DNA of 64,000 nucleotides from Leptodontidium sp. MPI-SDFR-AT-0119 (lineage: Eukaryota; Ascomycota; Leotiomycetes; Helotiales; Leptodontidiaceae), in contig JAHLEZ010000006.1 in NCBI GenBank assembly GCA_020726505.1, positions 1,798,001-1,862,000 on the forward strand, in the 5' to 3' direction. How positions within the stretch are numbered: position 1 is the first letter of the stretch; the number at the start of each line of letters is the position of its first letter. The notes below the pieces were generated by a model. It worked only from the letters and a program-made list of their open reading frames with translations, was not told the origin of the DNA and did not search any database. Both the position numbers and the translations under genes were made by a program. Below are positions 20,754-31,062 of the stretch, in pieces.

Positions 20754-23700
20754 ATGTCCTTCGGGTGGGCCGCCGGCGACGTTGCACTCGCTCTGCGAGT
20801 CCTGTACAAAGTTGGGTGCGCTCTGAACGAAACTCGCGGAGCCTCGGCCGCCTACCAAGAATCGTCCGCCTTTCTTGACAGCCTGCAAAAGACATTGGAG
20901 CATTTGCGAATATTTGCCTCATCATCGAACGCGTCCATTAATTCCGAAAAGCTCAATGAGCTAGAGGAACAGGTCTCGCAGATTCGGGTCCCGGTGACCA
21001 GATTCGTGGAGGATCTAAAGAAGTTTGAGCCGTCTTTGACGGCCGATAGTTCGAGGAGCAGATTATTTGTCGCTCCGAGGAAGATACAATGGAGTTTTCA
21101 GATGGAGTCTAGATTGAAGAAGCTTCAAGATAGTATCATGCTGCCAATGTTGAGTCTAAATCTGGTTTTTGGATTTCACATGATGTGAGTGGGCTCTCAA
21201 GACCCCGAGGTTTGGTGAAAGTAATGTTAATTGTCTTCGTAGTTCTCTGGTCTCGACGATGCGCACAGAACTGCCGCTACAAGTGCAAGACGACTTCTCC
21301 AAAGTGCTTCACCAACATTTTCCCGGGCTTCTGACAGAAGGCTTACAGCCATGGACAACTGCTGCAATACAACACAAGGAGGAGATATTGGAAAGACAAG
21401 CACTTCTTTCTGATAAGGCTATGGACAATGCGAATGAGAACTGTCAGATCGTTCTGAAGGGGGTAAATTCTTGTCGCCAAGAGGGATTACGGGCAGTTGG
21501 TGACATTCGTGCAACGCTTGAGACCTTCAGCTCAAGAATAGACAATTTGCCATTGAGAATCGAAGAGAAAATGATGAGCCTCCGCATAGCGGACGAAACT
21601 GCTCAAGCAACGCTTGCGGCAGCAATTTCGACTCACAGTGGAGAGTTGAGAGAAATCGGGCAGACGATCGCCCGGATTCCACGCTCAAGACTTGATGCCG
21701 TGTTTTCATATCAAGACGAAGGGTTTCCACGTGAACCCGAGTTTCGAGATCTCTGCCGTCAATTCCAAATATGGTGAGGATCAAATGTGTGATTTGAAAT
21801 TTTGAAATCAATTTGCTCACCTATTTAGTGCTTGGTTACTCATAGCCAGTATCCAACAGCTAATACGGAAACTTTCGTAAGTCGGACAGAATCGGTGGAT
21901 TCTTTCAAGACCTGGCTGATGCTGACAGGGAAATTCTGGTTCCACACCTCATAGCTCTGGGTAAAGCAATTCGACTCCCCCAACAGCTTCTCCCCTTCGA
22001 CGATAACTTTATTTTCGAGAACGCACTTGGACGCACTCACAGATTGTCCACAGCCCAATTCCAAGACTGGAACGTGAGTTCCCGCCCCTTATCATGAAGC
22101 AGGATGCTCACTCCTTCACTTAGTTATTCTATGAATTTCTCAAAGACAGCTTTAAAGATCTCCCAGGATTCTCATGGGTTTTGAGCAAGAAATTCAGACT
22201 TCTCAACCAGTTCAATGGGGCTGTTATTGATGAGCACTCCTGGCTAGCAGCTGTTCAGCCTCAATCTAGAGTGGTGATGGCTATGCTTCTTGATCGCCCT
22301 GGCATGAGTGCTTCCCGTTGCCCGTCCTGCCGTGGCCAGATTAGGTCCTTCAAGGCCCAGAAACTAAACAAGTGGTATGTGTGAGCGGTGCTGGCCCCTA
22401 GAGCCCTCTCTAATAAGCTCTTAGTTCTCGTTGTAGCCAATCACTGATTATCTCCTCAAACGGGCCTCATACTCCGGCCACTTGGACACGGGCGAGTAGA
22501 GTCGGATCCGACGGTCTTCGGGATGAGTCTCAGGAAGAAGTCGATGAGTTTCAAACTAGGCTCTCCATTGGTGACGGGAAACCGCAATTAAAAGTGGAGT
22601 CTCTTGATGAGCTTGTGAAGGATGGTTTGAATGAGGACAGGATTGATGAAGATATGAGAGCTTTCAAGCTAGTGACTTGGCAGCCCGAAGATTTCAGTGA
22701 CTTGACAGTTCTCTACCAGCCGATGCAGCGAAAACCAAACATTGAGTAAGTACCAGTTATTCTCCTAACTACATTTAATTAACAACGAGTAGCATTGTGG
22801 CCATTCATGGTCTGCATGGTCACGCGTGGAAATCCTTCGCAGCTGACTTTGACCTTGGTGAACCTCCATGTCGGGAGGTAAATTGGCTCCAAGATATCCT
22901 CCCAGGACGCGTGTTGAAGAAAGGCCTTTCAGTACTTGGAAAAGAACTCTCGATTCGCGTCATGACTTTCGGCTATGACACAGATCAATGGTTCGACGTG
23001 CCAATTCTCGATACCGAGAGTCCATGTCAGAAGCTACAGCGACTTCTAAAAGCGGAGCGCGGTGATGTGAGAAGAACCAAGCTTTTGGGGTCTTTTGCTA
23101 AAGGAATTAGGACCCTGATCGACCCTTAATTGTAGTTGGGCATGGCATTGGAGGCATCATTGCTCAGGAAGTAAGAGCTTCTTTCCGATCGCTTGCTTGT
23201 ACTAATTGTGTTCAGGTTGCCTTGAACATGAGAGGTAGTAAAGGCAGCAACCATTGGTTAGTGAAAGGCTGTGTGTTTTTCGACACGATTTTCGAACAAG
23301 TCAAGGTCAGTTTGAGAGGCAGAAATTATCCCACTGGATCAGATATCGGCCATAGAAAATCAAGAGCATCAAGGCAACCAACACTAGACGACATATGGAA
23401 CCGGTTTACGAATGCTCATCGCGCTATGGAAGTAATGTCCTTGAATGTGGTATCTGGACAAACCAAAAGATGCGTTAGTTCGCGACACTCCTCGTAGCTG
23501 CTGCTTATAAGGCTAACGAAAATGCAGTCTCCTTCAGATAGTGTCATAGAAATATGGAATCATGGGGATTCGACGTTAGTCGTCGGCAGCCAGTACGACG
23601 ACATCACCAAGATAACAAAGAGGAACGAGGAATTCTACATTCCAAATGTTATAGACCTCGTGATAGAAATGATTCTGTGGAACTCAGATCTTGGACCGCC

Positions 23701-24139
23701 TCAGAACTATGATACGCGGCTGTCAATTCTACGCGAAGGAAGCTCAACCGTGACCGAAACTCAACAAGGTCTAATCGAATCAATAACACTACCTCTGGAG
23801 TCACGTTCTGGCATGAAAAGGACGGCCGACTTCGACTCGATCCATGCAACGCCGTCTCGAAATCTTGGCGCCGGTAAAAAGGATATCCTGGGTCAATCAA
23901 ATCGTCCCGACCTGCATCCAACACTTTCTAGTACAAGTACGACTCTCAAGGCTTCCACGATTTCGTTTAAGAACACCAACTCATCACGAAACGTTCCTTC
24001 AAAAACGAGGTACACATGGTTCTGTTGCCAATGCAGATCTGGACCGAAGGAGATTGGCTATACTCCCCAATGCCTTGAGTGCTACCACTTTCGATGCTCG
24101 GGGTGTATTGTCGAAGAAAGAAGAGTTAGCAAAGTCTAG
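20754..24139 (+). CDS. Multidomain immune-type protein: PigL_N-like, ubiquitin-like, SERAC1-like hydrolase, zinc region
   Basis: Ten exons (20754-21184, 21243-21773, 21829-21876, 21929-22073, 22124-22374, 22437-22745, 22793-23066, 23111-23170, 23216-23473, 23528-24139) sum to exactly 973 codons. Residues 1-140 resemble the fungal STAND-associated PigL_N domain (MSFGWAAGDVALALRVLYKV, then a helical bundle). A helical/coiled region follows to about 330. Residues about 365-470 look like the fungal ubiquitin-like domain (IFENALGRTHRLST... then RVVMAMLLDRPG), ending with a CPSCRG knuckle. Residues 570-760 are a SERAC1/LipA-type alpha/beta hydrolase: VAIHGLHGHAWKSF, IRVMTFGYDTDQW, and VVGHGIGGIIAQE, where the nucleophile elbow GHSxGG has Gly in place of Ser. 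The C-terminus has FCCQCRSGP and QCLECYHFRCSGC, a metal-binding pattern common in fungal NLR-like proteins. There is no NACHT/NB-ARC. Function unknown; possibly self/non-self or immune signalling. Confidence 0.8.
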
Positions 24140-24370
24140 ATAATGCTTCAGTAGATCATATTATTCGTCCACTGAAGTCACGTTCACAAGGGTGGCCTGC
24201 CTCGTGATTTTCGAACTTTTATAAGTTACTAATGGGGTAACTTGGGAGTGCAAAGGAGACTTGCGCACTGACCGGGAAACACTGTAGCCGTAAACCACTG
24301 GGAGCAGAATTGATGTCCAAGCCCGTTTCGTCACAACAGCCCCCCCCGAAGCAGTTCAGCGTATAGCTCA

Positions 24371-25630
24371 CAACAGTCAGATCGCGAGCACGCTAATCAA
24401 GAAGGTTGCAACTCCTCTACTGTCTGGTGCGGCTACACAACTCTCCAAGAAACCTCTGTCATACAATGCAAGTGGCTGTCGTCGTATCTCTCGAACCCCA
24501 AGTCCACAGCCACCATCGCCAGTCCCCAAAGGGCCGCCTCCATTTGCTTGCGTTGACAATGAGTCGGACCGTGCTACGGACCACGAGCAACAGGAGATCG
24601 AAGAGTTGCGTGGTCAAATTGATGCCCTTGAGGACCAGGTCCAGGACCTCAAACAGGCCAACAGAGAGAACGTCGTTCTTCTGGCCCGAAACGAGATGTT
24701 GAACCTCCAAATCGACGCACGATTAGCAGATCCGTCTGCTGGGTGAGCTTGAGGTCCAGCGCGACTTGGAGATACACATGCTCTATCCCAAATACACACC
24801 AAGCATATTCTCTCTTGCTGATGCATTTACCGATGAATTCGCCCGGCCATCTTGCCCCTTATCCAAGTCGTACCCCCACGTCATTGCTCAGATGGTAGAG
24901 ATACCTCCGGATGATGAACATACAGATTTTCAGACAGTTCGCACCCTGACAGAGGCACACCTCCCATGGCTCCTCGCCAACGTAGGTGCTATCGTGAACC
25001 AAGGCGCATCAGATTCCATGAATATGATCCTGTATTCCCTCGGAGTCATATCTACAAACATCATTCCACTTGGACTGGGCGGTGGTATCGCTCTTCTCAG
25101 CAGCTAACCTCACGCTTCGGCATGGAAGTAAAGAGAGTTTCTCCTTGTGGTGGGTTCTGCACGATCGGATCATCGAACAGGGCCAATATGGCCACCCATA
25201 TGATGAATGGGACATACTTTCTCGCCTTGCTTTGGCATTCTTCATGTCCGTCGGGAGTGATCAGGCTGGAACAGTGTCTCTTAGCCTCACTTCTAATCAA
25301 TCGACAAGAATGCACAGACTCATCCTCGAACTCCAAATCATTCGCATCGTCAACATTATCAACTTATTTCAACAGCCTTCAGTATCACATTTCATTCAAG
25401 AAGAAGGTTCCATACTATTTCACTTGTCGGACCGCTTCGCTCATTTGGTCATCCTCAGGACAGGCTCGTATTCCTCTAAGGCACTGGACACTGAGTATAT
25501 CTGGCTGGACCATGCTGGGATCATCACCATATCCCAGAAGGGGTTCCGTATTCGATTGCAGGAGGTTGCGCAGTCTTCGCAGATCTTTCTCCAGGTTACA
25601 ATGATATATAACTTACTAAAATTAAACTAA
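24371..25630 (+). pseudogene. Disrupted gene of unknown family with coiled coil
   Basis: Three coding-like segments in succession, in different frames. 24371-24748 encodes a Pro/Ser-rich linker and a clear coiled coil (EQQEIEELRGQIDALEDQV and onward), closing at a TGA at 24746-24748. The next frame (about 24740-25107) gives LLGELEVQRDLEIHMLYPKY and LTEAHLPWLLANVGAIVNQG, and closes at TAA 25105-25107. A third (from about 25070 to 25630) contains ANLTLRHGSKESFSLWWVLH and continues to TAA. No splice signals reconcile the frame changes cleanly, so frameshifts are likely. I recognise no domain. Confidence 0.4.
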
Positions 25631-26288
25631 CGAGTAAGCTCTTGCTTAAATTCAATGTTCTGAAATGATTTAGGGACTTTACACAGGCTCTCATTCATAG
25701 ATGTAGCAAATTAATCGAAGGCTACTTACCTAAATAATGTTCGCTCCACCAGAGACGAATCTAGCCTGCCTCGCAAGTATACCATCAGCAGTGATCATTT
25801 GCGGAGGTACGCAACGGCACCTGCATCCGCATGCCTGCCTCAATAAGGTGGTGGTGGTGATAAGAGGGCTCGATGAAGTCCCCGGAGACTGGAGTTGGTG
25901 ACTGGTGGATAGGACAAGACAAGGACAAGGACCGCTGGACGGTGAAGGAATAAACGAGTGTTGACTAAATCTGGCCCGGGCCGGCCCGCACTGCAATGCT
26001 TGGCGTTTTACTGTAGCCGCCTGCCTAGATGGGCCAGGCCGACGCCTAGCTTGCTGACTTTAGCTCAAATCACTTCACCTTCAACCTCGAGCTCACATGG
26101 ATCCCATCTCTGTCCATGAAAAGGACCGCATTCGCATACTGTACTGCTGCCTCGCATGAGTCGCATCCCTTCGCATCCAAGATTACTCTGACTTTGTTCC
26201 GAGCCCACCTGGATCAGAAGCAGAACACTACAATCCTCCGCGCCCGTAAAAGCGCACTCAGCATTTTGCTTCTTTCCACAAATACACA
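25631..26288. other. Intergenic, no gene seen
   Basis: Contains GGTGGTGGTG and purine-rich runs near 25850-25940 and a GC-rich patch (CCCGGGCCGGCCCGC) near 25976. The last 150 bp is the presumed promoter and leader of the 2EXR gene. Confidence 0.4.
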
Positions 26289-26969
26289 ATGGCGGCGAGG
26301 CCACCTCCCCTGCCACTCGACTTCGGAATCTTCCATCCTTTCCCTCGCCTCCCAAAGGAGCTGCGTGTCCGAATCTGGAGGCTTCATCTAGCTGCTTTGC
26401 AACCCAGGACACTCACCTTGCGCCCCAAGCCTGTTAGCAACGTGCGCTCATCGTTTCCCACGCGATCTACCAACAAAATACAGCACCTGTTCTCATCCGA
26501 TCCGTTTCCTCCCACACTTTACGCCTGTCGCGAGTCTCGTCTGGAGGCTCTCGCGTTCTATACCAAGGCATTCGGGAGTATGGCAACTCCGAACTTTGTC
26601 TGGACGAATTTCAGTCTCGACACTATCAAGATCAATGACAACCACCTGTCCAAGATCTCTTTCATTGACAAAGAGCAGATCCAGCAAATGATTGTGGAAG
26701 TCGACAGTGTGGAGATTTTTTGGGGACAGCGTCTGCATTATTTCGACCGTATGAAAAAGCTCAGGAAGCTAGAGCTACTATCTCCAGAGATTCTTTACGA
26801 ATGGTCTGGCGTCTTGCACATGATTCTAGATTCTTTCTGGGAGCACTTCGGAGATTTGCCCGGCTATGTCTGTCCGGAAGTAAAGATTGTGCAGAAAGGT
26901 ACCCCCCGGGAAATGGATATCCGTAATTATGAAGCGATCATGAGCAGCCATCCAAAGCGTCAAGGATAG
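26289..26969 (+). CDS. 2EXR-domain protein
   Basis: Intronless frame of 226 residues from the ATG at 26289. The N-terminus carries the 2EXR signature: FHPFPRLPKELRVRIWRLHL (the FxxLPxELRxxIW core) and, after a variable loop, PPTLYACRESRLEALAFYTK, where the paired ExR motifs give the domain its name. The remainder is a variable C-terminus without recognised motifs. 2EXR proteins form a large, lineage-expanded fungal family of unknown function with no transmembrane segment. Codons and frame are intact. Confidence 0.85.
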   Translation: MAARPPPLPLDFGIFHPFPRLPKELRVRIWRLHLAALQPRTLTLRPKPVSNVRSSFPTRSTNKIQHLFSSDPFPPTLYACRESRLEALAFYTKAFGSMATPNFVWTNFSLDTIKINDNHLSKISFIDKEQIQQMIVEVDSVEIFWGQRLHYFDRMKKLRKLELLSPEILYEWSGVLHMILDSFWEHFGDLPGYVCPEVKIVQKGTPREMDIRNYEAIMSSHPKRQG

Positions 26970-27568
26970 ATCGGCATCAGCTGAAGATGTAGAAACACTC
27001 CACAATTTCCACACATGCATCAAGCGAATGCAGGCAATATACGATTGCGTCAACTTTCTTTCTGGTACCATGATTTCCCAGCACATGATTTGATCGCTTG
27101 TCTTGTTTCCTCTCGCAATTTCACCAGGGGTCAATAACGGCCCACCACGATAAGGCAGGGTATTTCATTGCATGACAAGCCTTCGCAAGCACTTCATTCA
27201 TAGCGATACGGCCCTTATGATGCGATCGAGCTAGCATGTCCAATTGGGATCGTACTCGGCTGACAATTAGCTGGGGAGCGTGTCTGGCCCTCCCCGAACT
27301 TTACTCCCAACATACTGTTCCCTTCCAAAACTAGGAGGGCTGCGAATGCCTCGTCGATTCAGAGTCTTCATAGACGTCCTTACAGCCAGGTGCTAACAGT
27401 TGCAGACGGTCTTGCCCTGTTATACTTCCACGTACGTTGCATTCTTTAACCCACTCCTTCCATTATATCGAGTTCTCACAATCCATACACGACAATCAGT
27501 ATCAAACGCGGTTTCCTATGTTCAATACTAACTACCCAAAGTAGCTCACTAAGTGCATAATCTACACC
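26970..27568. other. Intergenic, no gene seen
   Basis: No supported open frame. The last 100 bp, with CACAATC words and a TACACC before the ATG, is likely the leader of the secreted-protein gene at 27569. Confidence 0.4.
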
Positions 27569-28320
27569 ATGCAGCTACCAATCCTCTTCATCGTTCTCTT
27601 CATCACAAATTATGTTTGTGCAGACGGTTTAGCTAACGGTTATGAGCGACTTTGGATCTACTACTCATACTTGCTGGACGTCAAGGCCGCAAGCGTCAAT
27701 GGTGGTCATCGATCTATCGTCATCAGTTGCGAAGCGCCTGACTGTACTGTACATTCCGAGAAATAATGCAGGCCATCAGCAAGACAGACTTGACTTACTC
27801 GGAACTTCAAGTCGATGAAAACAACCGTTTCCCAGCAATTAAGGAAACAGCAAAGTTTTTGTTCGACGGGGGACTGGCGGAGAGGTACCTGTTCAAGAGA
27901 GTCGCCGTGGGCGCTGAAAGCTTTCCAGACGTGATCGAGAGGATGGCCATGGCTATTGATTGGGGCAAAGATTCCATGAATGCGGCCGATCGTCTTGAGA
28001 TACAATCTATTGCTCTTCAGATGGACGAGAGTCTCACGTTGGCAAAGGAGACTCGGAGTGTCGAGCACTCCTCATTCATCATGAGGGAGCAGAACCAGAT
28101 GCCCGATATCAAATTCAGCACGATCAATACATATTCCGGTAAGGTCATTTCATGGAGGAAGACCGAGATAGACAATAGTCATGTGGCGGATGTTAGGTAA
28201 AGGATTGACCACTTCCTCGAGTGGTATTATCAGGACGATAACGCAAGGGGGCACAAGACACCCATCGACAGCATGGAGTTTGCGTACAACACGCAGCGGC
28301 AGATATCTTGTGGAAACTAG
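27569..28320 (+). pseudogene. Broken gene for a small secreted protein
   Basis: The first frame (27569-27766) starts with a clear signal peptide (MQLPILFIVLFITNYVCADG) and continues GLANGYERLWIYYSYLLD. It runs out of frame at a 5-bp tandem duplication, TGTAC-TGTAC at 27743-27752. Removing one unit conceptually would link ...APDCT to TFREIMQAISKTDL in the second frame, but no acceptor site lies where an intron would have to end. The second frame runs to a TAA (28198-28200) that is again in frame with a plausible continuation, RIDHFLEWYYQDDNARGHKT, ending at TAG 28318-28320. The protein resembles fungal small secreted proteins of unknown role. Two independent lesions argue for a pseudogene. Confidence 0.6.
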
Positions 28321-28549
28321 GATTGGTGCAACATGGTGGTCCACTGTACAAGCCATCTAGTGTCATGTATTCATCTCTTGTTTCTCGTGTTACTTTCAGC
28401 CAGGACTTCTATTCGCCGGCTTTTTAGATGCCCTTCTTTCTCTCTGTTTCAGCTTCGTCTGGATATCAAGACGAGCAATTTTGATATCATATTTTATGGT
28501 ATTCTACAATCCCAAATCAAAACGAGTCCATATGTTGCTAAATTTAGAG

Positions 28550-30240
28550 AATATGATATCTAATACATAAGTAAACTTTTTGGAGAATACGGCAATGTTT
28601 TAGGTCGTTTTTCGAACTTCATTTGAGGATGCGAACACCGTGCCGCTTCCATTTGCGATGGCTGATCAACCTCCGAGTGCACTCAGAAGCTGGCACTACG
28701 ACGAAGACTGAGTTTCAGTTTGAAAGGAGTGTTAAAATGCATTCGGGTCGTGAATCGAACAATTCTCTATGTTCGGCGTTGATGGCGCGCCGGAGGAGGG
28801 GGGGTCGGAGGCGGCTCGATGTGAAAGTCCATAGTTATACGACAACGCATTACTGCAATACGAAAACCAAGGTATCGAGATACATGTAGTAGGGGAATAT
28901 ATACTCGACTTTTTGCGTGTTTCGTGTGCTCGGACGTGATTGGGTTCTGGCTCCGTCTGAGGAATTTGACGTCAGCAGTAGACGACAAGCATCGGATTAA
29001 TTTACAAGTAGCATCAAACTACGAGCATTCAAAATTCTAGATATTAAAAGATTTGGAACAAAGGAATAATTCCTGCAGATCGGAGGTGCAGGTGTTGCTG
29101 GGCCTTGACTTCGGCTTGGGGATTGCTTGCGGTGGACAAGTCCCGAGGTCAACCTGGAACTGCCCTTGGGGTACGAGGGCACAAAAATGCAAATAGTGAG
29201 AGAGATAGGATCAAATATTAATACCTGACTTTTTCGCATTGTTCGAGGATGCAGATGTGGCTGGTTCATGACTTCAGGTTAATAACTGTCTGTGGTCCGT
29301 TGGCTTGGATGTTACCTAGAACTGGCATTAAGTCGAAACGGTGCTAAAACATGGAAAACATAAAGCCTACAGTAGAGCCATACTCCCTGAAAGTTTCGCA
29401 ATCATCGGATAAGTGGTCGTAGTTAAAGAGTGGATTTAGCTGGGTGGCCGCTTCTGATGAAAGGGCTACATGACCGCCATAAGAGCCCAATTGAGATTGC
29501 AAAGGTTCCGAAATATGTATCATACGATATTGGAGGTAGGAGAATAATTCTTGAACTTTTCGCATGCATTGGTCGTTTGTGTAAGGGTAGACCATGCCTT
29601 TGATTGAACGGCAGCTCGTAATAAGCTGGCTCATGAATTAAATTCTCGAAAGAGCTCGAATCAAAGTACGAGCTTGCAAAATTGTGGATATCGCGAGATA
29701 TAATATAACTAGTGAATCCTTGAGTACTTCGCATGTGCGAAAGGAATAAATGCGGCCAAATACTAACTTTGGCTGGGTAGCATCATATGCGAATGTTATA
29801 CGAGCTTCGAGATTTTATTTTGAAATAAAATCTAAATCAGATCGCAAGGCCACGAAAGCTTAGAATCCAGAAGATATGATATATAAGAGTAATCTTTATA
29901 CTTTTCACACGAACGTAAAGAGCACTTGTAGTCAAATCCTGGGGTATATAAGGCACCACCGAATGTTACCATGCAACGAGATTTCGATATAAAATACAAT
30001 ACAAATTTTGTTTCGAGGAGACGAGAGATTGACATTTGTAAGATGCAATATATATATGAGTAAGCCCTATACTTTTCACAAGCATGAATGATCCTGTGTA
30101 GTTGAGTCTCGACTGGAGTTTAGACGGCCGTCTGAAGGACGCGAGCTTAAGAGTTTGGATTCGAGACAAAACTAATCCAAGAGCACGAGGCCGAGAGAAT
30201 TGGGAATCTTACTCTTTAATAGGAGATCGGTTTACCACCA
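28550..30240. repeat. Degenerate tandem array, about 165-bp unit
   Basis: A core resembling GATAT..ATATA..AGTAAT..CTT-CTTTTCGCA recurs near 28576, 28909, 29066, 29229, 29392, 29556, 29726, 29901 and 30072. Steps are 157-175 bp; the first gap of about 333 bp is two steps, one core being unreadable. Unit interiors also share words, for example ACGAGC..CAAAATT..GATAT near 29023 and 29673, and GAATGTTA..ACGAG near 29797 and 29968. The array covers about ten units and is AT-rich and strongly diverged. On the minus strand the core translates to related peptides (ACEKYRAYSYI, SCEKYKDYSYI, ACEKFKNYS, DCETFREYG), so it may derive from an internally repeated coding sequence of about 55 codons per unit. 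Confidence 0.6.
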
Positions 30241-30834
30241 CAGGTTTAGAGACATATCTTGGTTTTCGAGTTCAAGACAAGAGGGATAGTTTTTGGTGGC
30301 TATTGGTCTTCACGGAGGCATTAGAACATAAGCTAAACATCTCTATATTACAGTTCTTGCCATTTGGAATAATAAGGGAAGTGGGTGCGTTATAGCTATC
30401 GAGTCATTGACTTGAACAGCTAAGGATGTAATTAGTCGGTATGAAGCAAGCATCTTAATTCCTATTTCGTGTCATCGCCACCCAGCTAAAAGTATATGAG
30501 AAGATGCAGATGCAGGTGTAAATAAATTTCGATCATCACATTTACGAAACTTGGAAGATCTTTGAATCTTAATGTGGCTGTCTGGTTTATGGACTAGATT
30601 CTTGGAAGTTAATTGGAAGTAAAATGCATCACGCATGATTGTACCTCGTTCACTAAATGCAAAGCCGCTCAGCTTTCGGTGTGGAACCTTGCTTTGAATT
30701 GTTGAAGGCTCTCCTCTATAGCATAAGAGAGTCGGCTTCGTTATATATCGTACTTGGGTATGTATAGACCCGAAGATAATAGTAATGCGGGCTAACAGAA
30801 ATAATCAAGCCGGTATAAAAGTGGGCATTGCTTT

Positions 30835-31062
30835 GTGCCGGGCGAGAGCATCAATAAAGAAGGATACTGCCAGATTAGAGTTGAGGTTGATATCCACCAA
30901 TACCCCACCCGGCGCTTCATTCATAAATACATGAGAAACGGCAAAGGCATCTTCAAAGCACCTGCGCACGATGAGAGTGAGGAGGACGGCGAGGATAACG
31001 AGAAGTCTGAGGACTATGAGGAAGGGGATCTCGAAATGGAAGCCCCAGAGGAATCTGAATAA
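30835..31062 (+). other. Small acidic open frame, possible exon fragment
   Basis: An open frame without an ATG start encodes about 75 residues, ending in an acidic run (ESEEDGEDNEKSEDYEEGD). It could be a 3' exon or relic. No domain and no convincing splice partner. Listed only because its composition is unlike the surrounding DNA. Confidence 0.2.

Noticed and set aside
23067..23110. Frame break before GHGIGG in the multidomain gene
   Set aside because: A 44-bp intron (GTGAGA to ATTAG) restores the frame, and the total exon length is an exact codon multiple.
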